Of a stretch of 64,000 nucleotides of DNA, positions 23,701-41,200 are shown one piece after another. The notes under the pieces were generated by a model, which saw only the letters and a list, made by a program, of their open reading frames with translations, was not told where the DNA came from and did no database searches. The DNA lies in NCBI RefSeq assembly GCF_001659605.2, contig NC_035170.2:30856020-30920019 (forward strand). Reading direction: 5' to 3'. Every line of letters starts with the position of its first letter. The stretch's first letter is position 1. Source of the DNA: Manihot esculenta (taxonomy: Eukaryota > Streptophyta > Magnoliopsida > Malpighiales > Euphorbiaceae). The position numbers were made by a program, and so were the translations under genes.

Positions 23701-26520
23701 TAAAAATTTCGGCGGTTATCAAAATCAATTCAATTCAATATATTTTATTCATTATTTAACATTAAAACCATTTCTTAGCCTCACACTCCATCAATTATCA
23801 AAACAGATGTTATCTAATTAATTATACTAATTATCAAATATAAATTCATTCAGATCTCAAATCACTTAACTGTTTATGTTTTATTAAAATAATTAAAACA
23901 TAACTGAAAAATATAAATTAGAAAATATTATAAAAAATTAAATTTAAATATTACATTAATAATAAAAAATAAAAAAAACTAATTAATTTTATAAATTATA
24001 AACTTCTAAATTTTGCAAATTACATTCTAATAATAAAAATACAAAAAAGAAAAATTAACTTCAAAATAAAAATTATAACTTTAATTTTAATTTCACAGAA
24101 ATAAAAAAATTAAAATAATTTATGCATACTATTATAACTTTTTAAAATTGATTAATTTTAATTTTACAGAAATTAAAAAACTAAAATAATACTATACAAA
24201 TTATTTTAATATTTTTTCAGAAATGTGACTAATTCTAATTTTATAGAAATTAATATATGAAATAATTACAAAAAAATAAAATAATATGTCTGCAAAATAT
24301 ATTACATATGCAAAAATATTGCTAATTTTAATTTTTAAAAGATTAAAAAGTATAAATATAAATAATTAAATTAAGCTATTACAATCCTAACAATAATAAA
24401 AATATAAAAAACCTAATTAATATTATATTTAAATCAATACAAAAACTAAAAAAGAGTAAATAAAATTAAGATTAAAATATATAATTGAATGTAAAATACT
24501 TTATTTATTTGAATTAGTTGAATTTAATTAATCTTTTTAACACCTTTCGTCATGTTAAATGAATTCAAATATATATAAATTAAATTGGGAAACTAAAGGG
24601 TTAATGTAGAATACAGAGGTTGAAAGATATTTGTAGATTATTGTTGATTTTCTGAAATTCATGTAAACTTAATTGATTTCTCTTTTTACATTTTTTTTAT
24701 TTGTTAATAATGTTTAACGGTCGTTCCGTTACGGTAATATTCATCTTTATACTCGTACATATAGATATGTCAGAACTCTTTTTTATGCTAAGTGAATATT
24801 TAATTCTCTCGGCGTGTATATGCAAGCAAGACTGCAAAGTAATTAGGCTAGCTATTCTTCCACACGTCACATCACTGGATTAGATTACTTCTTATTGAAT
24901 CTTAGTTTGCAGTTAATTCAATCTGTCCTGCGTGTTTAAATGAGAGATTAAAATGCTGGACTGGTCAGCTTAAAAAGAATTTGATAGATTTTAGGGCAAT
25001 GCTAATCTCTTGAGCTCAAAAAAATTCAAAAAAATTCAATAGTCATCAATAACTATAAAAGTGACAAATCAATGCGCTTTGATCAACATGCCCATGAAGG
25101 CTAAATAATGAGAAATGTCAAGCCTTAAATCTTGAAGATGGATTCTTTCCGTTTGTTTAGAAATTATAATTTAGAAAAAATTTAATTTAAATAATTTTTA
25201 TATTTAAAATAAAAGAATTTTAATTATTTTTTATTTAAAAATTTTCATTTTTTATGTAACAATCATGCCTATATAATTTTATGATAATTCAATTAATTTT
25301 TTATTTTAAAATGATTTTCTTAAGGGAATGAGACTTCTTTGCCGTGTGTTCCTCAACTTCCTCAAATTATTTTATATCAACATTCACAAATGGCACCATC
25401 AAATTGATGGATTTTTTTAACTAAATTTAAATAAGTTCTGCTGGATAATTATTTGATTGGTTGATTTAAAATTAAATTAAATTAAATTAAATAAATTAAA
25501 AATTAAAAATTAAAAATAATATTTATAAAAATTAAATCAAATTAATTTTAGATAAAAATAATTTAAATTAAATTAATTTAATTCGATTTGATTGAATTTG
25601 ATTTGATGGATTGACTTTTTTATTTATTTTTTATTTTTTATATTTTAAAATTTAATTAAAATATTTTAATTTTAATTATAATTTAATATTTATATATTAT
25701 AAAAATATATATTATTATTATTAACAGATTCAATTTTTTTATTTTTTTATAATTAAAATAATTAAAATTTTTAAATTAAAAATTAAAAAAATAAATATTC
25801 AATTAAAATTTTAATTTAATTCAATTTTTTCAATTTAAAGCATGACTACTTTAACTCACGCATTCAGCACCTTCGCTGACAAACATAACACTTGATGTCA
25901 ATATAGAGAATCTTATAGAAATTGTTTAATGAAAAATAATTTTCTAATCAATGAGTAACCTAAGTGAAAATAATTTAATTTTTCAAAAAAAGAAATTATT
26001 TTTAACTTTGAAAATATTATTAATATAATTATATAAATTTATTAATATTCTTTTATTTTTAACCTTACAATCAAATAATAAAAAATATTTTTTAAAAAAT
26101 TTTTTCATAAAAAATATTTTCATATGCAAAGTTTTGAGGATAATATTTTTTATTTATAAATTATTTTTAATAAACAAATAGCGTTTAAATTATCTTGAAT
26201 TTTTAAGATATGATTCTATAAATTTTATTTGATTTTTAAAATTTCTTAGCAACTGTTTAAAAAAAAAACAAAATAAAAGTACTTATTATTAAACTTGATT
26301 AAAAGCAGATAATTCCGATTAATCCAAAATTATTTTAATTAACAAGATTAAATTGCATAAATATTTAACATTATAAAAATTAATAAAATATATAATTAAA
26401 ATTATAGAAATTAAATAATATAAATATTTAATATATAATTAATATATATGATGTTATAAAATGTAAAAAAATAAATATTTAAAATAACAAAAAATTTTAC
26501 AAATTTAATTATCCAATAAT
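23701..26520. other. AT-rich gene-free region
   Basis: About 2.8 kb of AT-rich low-complexity sequence with no plausible reading frame and no clear transposon ends. Confidence 0.6.
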
Positions 26521-26524
26521 AATT

Positions 26525-26740
26525 GTCTTTTTAAAAATCGGACCATCCGTGGTGGTCGAGGTGAGTAAATCAAATCCACGGAATCATCGGAAGGTAAGAT
26601 GCCAAAGACTGCAATTCTTCTACAAGTCAGAGGAGAGCCACGTGGACTCGTTCTGCTTGTCTGGTCTGCGGCTTCGCCACGTCGTCAAGCCGTAGGATGC
26701 TTCTGCCGCTACATCTTTCCAACCTGTCTTTGTCTCTACA
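26525..26740. promoter_or_regulatory. GC-richer island with a G-box, distal to CCD1
   Basis: A ~200-base island of balanced composition in AT-rich surroundings, about 0.6-0.8 kb before the CCD1 start. It contains CCACGTGG (core CACGTG at 26639-26644), a G-box bound by bZIP or bHLH factors, plus CCACGTCG. It may be a distal promoter module of CCD1 or a decayed gene fragment. Confidence 0.35.
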
Positions 26741-27232
26741 AATAAGAAAATTAATAATTAGGCTTAGTTCTCTGTTTTTATCTGTTTTGAATTATAAATT
26801 AATTTTTTGGACATAATTATAGATTGATTTATAATATTAAATATATTAATTTTTCAATGCATTTCTATTTAATATATATTTTTTAAAAATTATTAATTTT
26901 AAGCATACTTTAATAATAAATTAATCAGAGTGAAGATTTATTAAAAAAGACAGTATAAAATTTACTAATTTAATAATATTAAATATATTTTATTTAATTT
27001 ATGTGAAATAATTATTCAACTTTTTACTTTTCCAAATACATTAGAAATTTTTATTTTTTTAATATTAATTATTTATTATTTAATTTTTTATTTGTTTATG
27101 TAATTAATAATATATAAGTGAATAAAATATTTTTAAACTTAATTAGTTTCCATAATTTTAAAACTCCTACATTTTCAAAATAACTATTTAATTTTTATAA
27201 TTCCAATTAATAATTTAAAAATAAAATCCAAC

Positions 27233-27238
27233 CACGTG
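27233..27238 (+). promoter_or_regulatory. G-box in the CCD1 proximal promoter
   Basis: CACGTG within ACCACGTGGC, about 105 bases before the CCD1 start codon; this matches the core of ABA- and light-response elements. Its position near the likely transcription start makes function plausible but untested. Confidence 0.5.
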
Positions 27239-27343
27239 GCAGTTCCACTACCAGCACAAAGACGAGAGATACCCTCCATCGTTACTATATTTTTTCCACT
27301 GATTCGTTTCCACTAGAGCCAGAGGAAGAAAAATCCAAATAAA

Positions 27344-33286
<5,943 letters not shown>

Positions 33287-34940
33287 TTGTTCAAAAGCCA
33301 GAGAACATGCAACTTCTAAGGCATCACAAATAGCAGGACGTCTGTCAAATAGATAATCCAGGAGGCAACTTCAGGTTCCTGATAAGAGTTACTTCATCGA
33401 TTGTACTTAAGTACGCTGAAAGGTTCAGATATATAAAAACTTTGGTATAATTTCTCCATCAATTAACACATGCTTACTTTAGTGCTCTTACTGTAGTATC
33501 TTTCATAAAAAATATTTTCTTGAAAAATATTATTCACAATTAATATAGAATATATTTTTAATCAAAAGAAAAATTAAGTTATTTTTAAGAAAATTAAAAA
33601 AATTAATTTTTTCTTATTATATTAATATCATTATATAAAAGTTTATTAATTTTTTATTTTTAAATTAAAAAATAATAATAAAAAATAAATTATCTTATTA
33701 AAAAAATATTTTCCAAATAGAACTTAATCACTATTCAATGCCCTAGCTAAATGGGGAAAAAAATCAATCTTACATTCCCACGTTTTTCACGTCGTTTTTA
33801 AAAGTTCAATTCTATCAACGTTGGTGATATGAACTATGAAGTAACATTGGAATCAGCTATTCGTGGCACACTATTAACCTTCTGTACTTTTTTCTAAACC
33901 ACTTAAACTCATGTGACAAGTTGTAATATAATATAATATAATATTTTTTTTAATAATAAAATAATATTTTAATTAAAAAAATATAAATATATTAAATGTT
34001 TTGTAAAATTACAAAAGTAAATTTTATTATATAAAAAATATTTTTATTATTAAAATAATATTTTACTATTAAAAATATTATTATATTAGATAATCTTTTA
34101 GTAAAAATATATAAACCTAATTAAAAAAATGAATTAAATTTTTTAATCATTAAGCTTAATTGAACTTATATCTTAACTTATTTTGTAGCTTATAAAAATT
34201 GAACTACATCGAATTCATTTGAGAATGATTTTAATTGTTTTGAACAATTAATAAATGAGATATAATTTTATTTTTTAATCTAATTTAAAAAAATAATTAA
34301 ATTGGCTGCATTTTTCTTTAATAAAATACCTTGATTGGTTGGATATCATATCAGCTACGACATAAATTCATTTATTTCAAAATGATTATTTAATTAAAAA
34401 ATTTAAACATCGTTAGTTAATAACTTTAAAATTGACAAGTAAATTTACAAAATGATACCCACATGGTATAAAAAGATGCATCTCAAAAACTGCATAAATG
34501 GATACAACATAAAGTTAATACCCTGCTGCTTATAAACAAATGAAAAAATTGTTATTTAATTTTTATAATATAATAAATTCACTAGTTAATATTTTTATTT
34601 TAAATAATATATTAAAATATTTTTAATATTTTATAAAATTTATTAATTATTTCATTAATTTTATCAATTAAAAACTTTACTGTTTAATTTCTATAATTTT
34701 AAAAAAATTATTAATTAATTTCTCATTTTAAATCTACCTATTAATTCCTCCTTAAAAGTATTTAAAATTTTTTTTATAATATTTAATAATTATAATTATA
34801 ATTAGTAGAATAATTAATTAATAATTTTTTAAAAAAATTAAAAATATCTTAATATATTTTTTAAAATAGAGAAATCAAACTAGTGAAATAATTAAACAAA
34901 TTGATTAAATCCAAGTTAAAATTAAGAATGATACATATCA
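33287..34940. other. CCD1 3' UTR and AT-rich intergenic DNA
   Basis: About 200 bases of likely CCD1 3' UTR, then AT-rich DNA with a TAATA-type microsatellite near 33924-33945. No gene recognised. Confidence 0.55.
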
Positions 34941-34944
34941 AAGC

Positions 34945-36175
34945 TTATAAACGAGAACAAAGCAAATAATCAAAGAATCTGCACAATACAAGTCCATCTT
35001 CACTTCAAAATTTCCATCTAGCTCTTACAACTCAAGATCAGCTGGAGTTATCTATGTGAATCATTTTCATTCAATTGCCTTGTTGCCATGTATTCTTGAG
35101 ATGTACAGAGATCAAATCCTTTCTTGCAACTCCAAGAAACTGCAACTGTCTTCTCCAAAGTCAAAAAAACATTATATAGCTAGAAACAAGTTTGCAGAAC
35201 AGTTCACCATAATCCTTCAATTCCATGGGAGCCAAATCTCATAAGCATTGCATTTCATAATTGGATAAAACCATATCATATCTCATTTTATAACACAAGG
35301 AAGCATGGACACCTATCATAATCACTTTGCATAAATAGATGAAATTTCAAAGGAATCAACATCCATAAACACAAAATTCTAAAGAAACAAGGTTAAGCTC
35401 ATCTGATACAGCTGAGAAAAAAAAATGATTTGGGAGTGAAGGGTTTAAAGCCCAAGCAACAACATCAGCTAAAGCTTTGATATCTACATACAACCAAAAC
35501 AAAGCTTCATAGATACCATAGCATTGCTCAAACTGGGTGATTCTTGGCAAGACTGCAAAAGCTGAAAGAAAAAAAAATCTGAATTTAAATGATCCAGTCA
35601 AGGCACACTTATACCCTATACCTAAATCCCAATTCTTCTTGCTCAAAAATTACAAATCAAAGCTTTTTTTCCTAGGGAAAAAACCCATAATTTTCTGGAA
35701 GGAAAAAGAATAACCCAGTACGTGAATACACAGATAAAGCCAAAAAAAGAAACGGAAAATAATAAAATGAAAATAATTCCTTTGAAATGAGGAAGAAGAA
35801 AAAAGATATCCCTCGGCATTTCGCCCAAATTCCACCTAGTACATGAAACCAAGAAATAGTTCCTCAACCTCTTTGCATACATTTAATGTCTGCACAAAGG
35901 GAGCATCCACTTTTTTTTTTCTTGACGAAGAAAAATTATTCATGTACATTTTCAGATTACTAAATTTCTCGTCACCGGGATATCATAAATGTATCTATAT
36001 AAAGTAGAAGAAAAACTAAGCAAAGAAACAAAAGAAAGCAGATAAAGAAGGGAGAGAGCGAGACCCGTTAACAAAATTTGGTATTTAGCGGTTCATCGGC
36101 GGCGTAGTGGTTTGAGAAGAGTAGGGTTTAGAGAAGCAGAGGTGGTAACTGGTAAGTATTAAGGCAAGGGAGAGT
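34945..36175 (-). ncRNA. Possible minus-strand transcript without a recognised protein
   Basis: This 1.2 kb block has balanced composition between AT-rich flanks. On the minus strand, its 5' part (36175 to ~36000) resembles a plant 5' UTR: CTCTAAACCCTACTCTTCTC, then pyrimidine-rich leader sequence. A minimal frame ATG-AAC-CGC-TAA sits at 36096-36085. The far end (~34950-35060 on the minus strand) resembles a plant 3' UTR with TTGTAAGAGC. The open frames inside (for example 35356-35646) match no family I know and lack long hydrophilic domains. It could be a long non-coding RNA, a gene with an unrecognised small protein, or a decayed gene. Confidence 0.3.
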
Positions 36176-37800
36176 TTTAATCAAATGCTCTCCTTTTCAT
36201 AGTATACCATGTGGATTTCTTTCTCTTTTTTTTTTATTTTTTGCGATAAATAATCTAATCGCAAAACTACGTCGCTTTGGTGGAATTAGGAATTCCCTGT
36301 TTGGTTTCTATATTATACCTAACTTATTAATTAGTATTTTTTAAAAAATAAAAAAATGTATTAAAATATCATTTGAATTTTAAAAATTTTAATAATTAAT
36401 TTTTGCATACTAGCGGTTAAAAATATAAAAAATCAAATCATAAATATCTTAAATACAGAAAAACTAATTCTACTAATAATTTTTTTTTAACTCCAGAAAC
36501 TAAATACTCTTCATTTCCACAGAGATTTAACTCCTGACTTATCTTCTCTGTAACAAAGGACTGTAACGGACTTTAAAAAAGGCGGAGTAAATTTACTTTT
36601 ACTAACCTCTGATTATTTTAAAAAATAAAAAGCTAATTTTTTATTGATTTAATTAAATAAAAAATTAATAAATTTAAATTTAATAAACTAATATTATATT
36701 TTATTAAAATTATTAAAAAAATTTAAACATAATTCATATTTATATTTAACAATTTAAATTTTATATGATAAAATTAAATTTTTTTTAATTTATTATTATT
36801 ATAAATTAATTAATTTAATTAAATTTATATAAATTAAATAACTTCTAAAATTTTATTTAAATAATAAAATAATTTTTAAATATATATTTTTATTACAACA
36901 ATATCATTTTTTATTAATCTCATTATTTACTAAAAATAAAAAATACATATTAACAAAAATTTAAAATATAAAAAATATAACTTCACAATTTAAAACATAT
37001 AATATTTTATTTTATTTAAAATATTATTACTAAAAATAAAATTTTTAAATATAAAAAATACATATTAAGTATAAATAATAAAATATTTTAATATATTTAT
37101 AATAAATATTTATTTAATATAATATATTTAATATTATATAAAATAAATATATTTAATTTTAATATAAAATTTAAAATAAAAAATTGTATATTTTATTAAT
37201 AATATAAAATTATAAAAATTTATCATTAATTTTTTGAAATTTAATTGAATCTCATAATAAATTTAAAAAATTAATTACAAATTCAAAATTTATATTAAAT
37301 GTTGAATATAAAGTAAATTACTTATAAATATTTTTTTAAAAAAATCTAATATCCCTTTTTATTATAATTAAATCCAATACCCCCTTTTATTATAATTAAT
37401 TTAACATTTGACAAGGTTGTGTGTATTCCATTTAAACACTGCGTTGGTCCAACATTTGTCCCTGTAAATGCTGTCCGCCACCGACAACACACCCGTACGT
37501 GGAGATGAAACCATTCTTAACCACATGAAACAACCCTTTCCCTTTTTTTATCATAGAAATACTAAATCTCAAAATAAATTGACAAAAAGACTCCAACTTA
37601 AATCAAAATTTTCAAAAATCCGTGGATCCCATCTAATTACATACATGTAAAACCCTAGACAAACGATAGATTTAGAAAAGCCACCTTACCTGGTTTGAAT
37701 TTAGTTGTAGAATCTCTCATTCATTAATCCCAGCTCTTGTTGGAGATCTCACAACAATAAGCAAAACACAGTAAACAAACACCAACTAACAACAATGTTA
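36176..37800. other. AT-rich intergenic DNA
   Basis: Mostly AT-rich low-complexity sequence from 36320 to 37330. From ~37430 the composition rises toward the 3' end of the NF-YA gene. No gene seen. Confidence 0.55.
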
Positions 37801-38050
37801 AAATGTACATTCAGCAGGCAGCTGTAGTAACCCTTTTCCTGTCACAAACAGAAGAAGTCTTCACACTTGCATGTAGCTCAAAAGTAAACTTATCTGTAAT
37901 TACTACACGTTCAAACTATTCCTAATGCATACCTACACAACTGAAGTTTTCAGTATTTTTACACAAGCGGCGAGTGGAAGTGAAATGGAACTCCATGAAG
38001 ATCTTCGTCTTCCTTTACCTTTGAGAATGCGCCATGTTACAAAGTATCCA

Positions 38051-38071
38051 AAGCCAAGAATGAATTGCCTG
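38051..38071 (-). promoter_or_regulatory. miR169 target site in the NF-YA 3' UTR
   Basis: Read as mRNA (minus strand), this 21-nt site begins CAGGCAATTCATTC and ends TTGGCTT, the conserved form of the miR169 site in plant NF-YA mRNAs. By eye, 17 of 21 positions pair with the common miR169 sequence, including the seed region and the positions next to the slicing site. It lies ~195 nt after the stop codon. miR169 cleavage of NF-YA mRNA is established for the family; this site predicts the same control here. Confidence 0.9.
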
Positions 38072-38264
38072 AGGAAATCACTACATAGAATAGGATGCCA
38101 ACCCCAAGTTGAGTATGCAAGATGCCTCCAGCTTTGCCTGGAGAAGAAAAACTTCCTCCCATGAGATATAGTAGCCAGAAAGTGAAAAATGGAACAGAAA
38201 GTTCGACGAAGTTAGCAATCGAACCGGTGCAAGAGTTGGGGGGCCCATCACTTTAGATGGAAAC

Positions 38265-41200
38265 CTAATTGATGGGGAGGGCTCCATTTGTGACCCCATT
38301 CCTATGTGTGCTTTCCCTGTGCTGACCCAAGAAACCTCCAGTTAACATATCACCTGATGATGGATGATACATTGATAACAGTCCATGGCTATTGCCATTA
38401 CCATTGGTGGAAAGGTGTGCTTGCATGTCCTGACCAACGGATCCTTTTCCTTCTAGCTGACCATTAGATGAATTCAAATCTCCACTACTGTGTTTGGACA
38501 AAAATTCTGAACCTGAGAAGATGGCAGATTGTCTTGAAGGATTAGCACCTGAATTTACATCTTTATCTGCTGTGGGATTCGTGGAGTTATTTTCACACTT
38601 CTTGGTACTAAGAAAACGGCCTCCACAACCTCTTGCTCTTCTCATAGCATGTTGGTGTCGAGACTCATGAAGGTATGGCTGTAGCAAATAACAACATTCA
38701 TATCACTTGACTGGACATTCTTCTGGGTCCAGAGAGCTTTAACACAACCTCATATTCAACATAGCAAATAAAAAAAAAAAAAAAAAAGAGATTCCAGACC
38801 ACAATGATGTACAACCAAACACCAGGGTTCTTTTGCATCTATTAAAATACTTCATGGACTTGGTTCACATCATTCTCAGTTTCATCTATAAAATACAACC
38901 AGAACATGTTTTAGTTCACCCCTCTTTGTACCATTTTTTTTTTCTCAAGCAAACTGAAAATACATATTGTTGGTTCTCTTACTTCACAACCCCAACCTAG
39001 TCCTAAATTAGTGGTGGTGCTAATCACATAATGAACAATGCAGGACTTAATACATGGAACTTGTACACATGTATACATATGAAGCAGCTTTGAATTCTAC
39101 CAATACAATTATTTCACCAACAAATGAACCAGCCTGGGACCTTCCCCTATGTAATTATACTCATTTTATAATATTTGAAAATAGACAATGCCATCTGTAA
39201 CACTTCATAAAGTTTAATCATCTCATGTGAGTTGTCCTTTTTGGAACTCTCATCAACATGCAGGCAGTGAACACTTTCTAAGGTATATATTATACAAGGC
39301 ATACTATGAATGAACACTTTCTAAGGTATATATTAGACAAGGCATACTATGAAATGTGAATCTCCTTTTAACTTCTATTATTCGCCCATAAAATATCTAA
39401 ACTTTAATTTTCTAACACCAGCCAACGCTAAGTTATTTCTTTGAAGCACTAACAACAAGAAGTTTGATCCATAGAATCACAATGTTAGCAAACCACCACT
39501 TCAACAGATTCTTCATCATTGATGAAATAGTGGGCAGTTATTCAGCAGTGGGTAGTGGCATAGATCATGCATTTATGCAGTCATGGGTAGTGACAAAGAT
39601 CATGGGTCTTATGATATTGTCACTATATTCTGGGTCTTATGATATTGTCACTATATTCTGTTTAGTTATTTAGTTTTTTCCATGTTTTATTTAGTTATTT
39701 CCAAATTCAGATTTGTAAGAGGTTAGCCTCCACTGTGCTATTTTAAGTTCCTATTTTTTAGGAGGTAGTTAAAACTCCAATTTGTATTTAAGTTGACAGC
39801 AGATTAATAAACATTAGCTAAAAAAATCTTCAAAAAGTCTTCGAGTACTTTAAACTCGACAGATTCCAAGTTTTCTCTGATGAGCTTGACAGCTTTTCCA
39901 AATAGGGTTGCAAAAAGAAAAGTTCATCCTTGCTCTCTCCTATCTTGCCAAAAGACTCATTACACAAACCCATAACTAGATCCTACACACGGAATCCTAA
40001 CACACAACCACCAAATTTCATATTTTCACAAGGTTTTTCAACTTCTTACATTGTGTCCATTAACAACAGTTAAGCAAATTAAGTAATTAACAAGAATTCT
40101 AAACAAATTCGTTCTAAGAAAATTCGTTCTAAGAAAGACACATAAAGCCCGCAGCATCAAGACCCAGTATAAGTTAGCTACAGTGAAGTATTTTGGCCAG
40201 AGAAATGATGACACAGAAAGTAACTAAAATTGGAAGAAAATTCATGAGCAACTAATTAACCTATGTTCATTTTGCTTAGAGGGGGGGAAGAGGGGGGGAG
40301 AGAGAGAGAGACAGAGAGAAGGAGAGCTGCTTCAAATTAACAATACAAGTCAATATCACTTTCTTTCACAACAACAGATCTCTATCTAAAATCTAAACCT
40401 AGATTCCCAGTGAAAACATAAATCTTTCTGAAGAATAAAAAAGAATATAAACATTGATGATCAATCCTACCTTTCTGACTTTTATGGCTTTCTTTTCAAG
40501 CTCAGCCTTAGCACGTGCCTGTCTTCGTCTCAAAATACCATGAAACTGCTTTGCGTTTACATAAACAGGTTCTTCTTCCATTTCAAGGGGCAAAGGCATT
40601 CTAGCATGATGCAAGAATTGAGGAGGTACCTAGCATCATGTCAAGAAATATCAAAACTTTCACATGCTCGACATAAATAATATTCAAGAAAGCTTTACTT
40701 TAATTGAATGAAGTGTTCAAAAGCATTGGTTCAACTGCAGATCAGCCTTCCATGTAACTATTTTGAAGTATACCGTCCTTTTGATAATTCAGTTCCCATT
40801 TTTAAGAACTAGCAAAATCCATAAAAAATTATCAACTGAGTGAGACATCATTTCAAAAGAAAAAGGTGAGTCTCAGCAAGCAAATAAAAAGACAACAATG
40901 CCTTGAGACAAGGTTGGAAGTAAACTAGGTTTCAAATGTAAAGCATCTCAAAGTTGAGGTCCAGGACAACTGGGATTCAGATGTAAAGCATCACAAAATT
41001 GAGATGTTGTACAACTGTCTTCTCTATTCCAAATTTATTAACACAGATCATCTACTAACATACCATAGGTTGTGGCGCATAAGTAATCATCCCACCATAT
41101 TGTTGATCTGAATATGGATATGATGTCAAAACCTGAAAAATGTTTAAAACTCAGAAATTGTGCACAGTTGGAAAACAAGTCAAACTCTTAAAAAGTGTAT

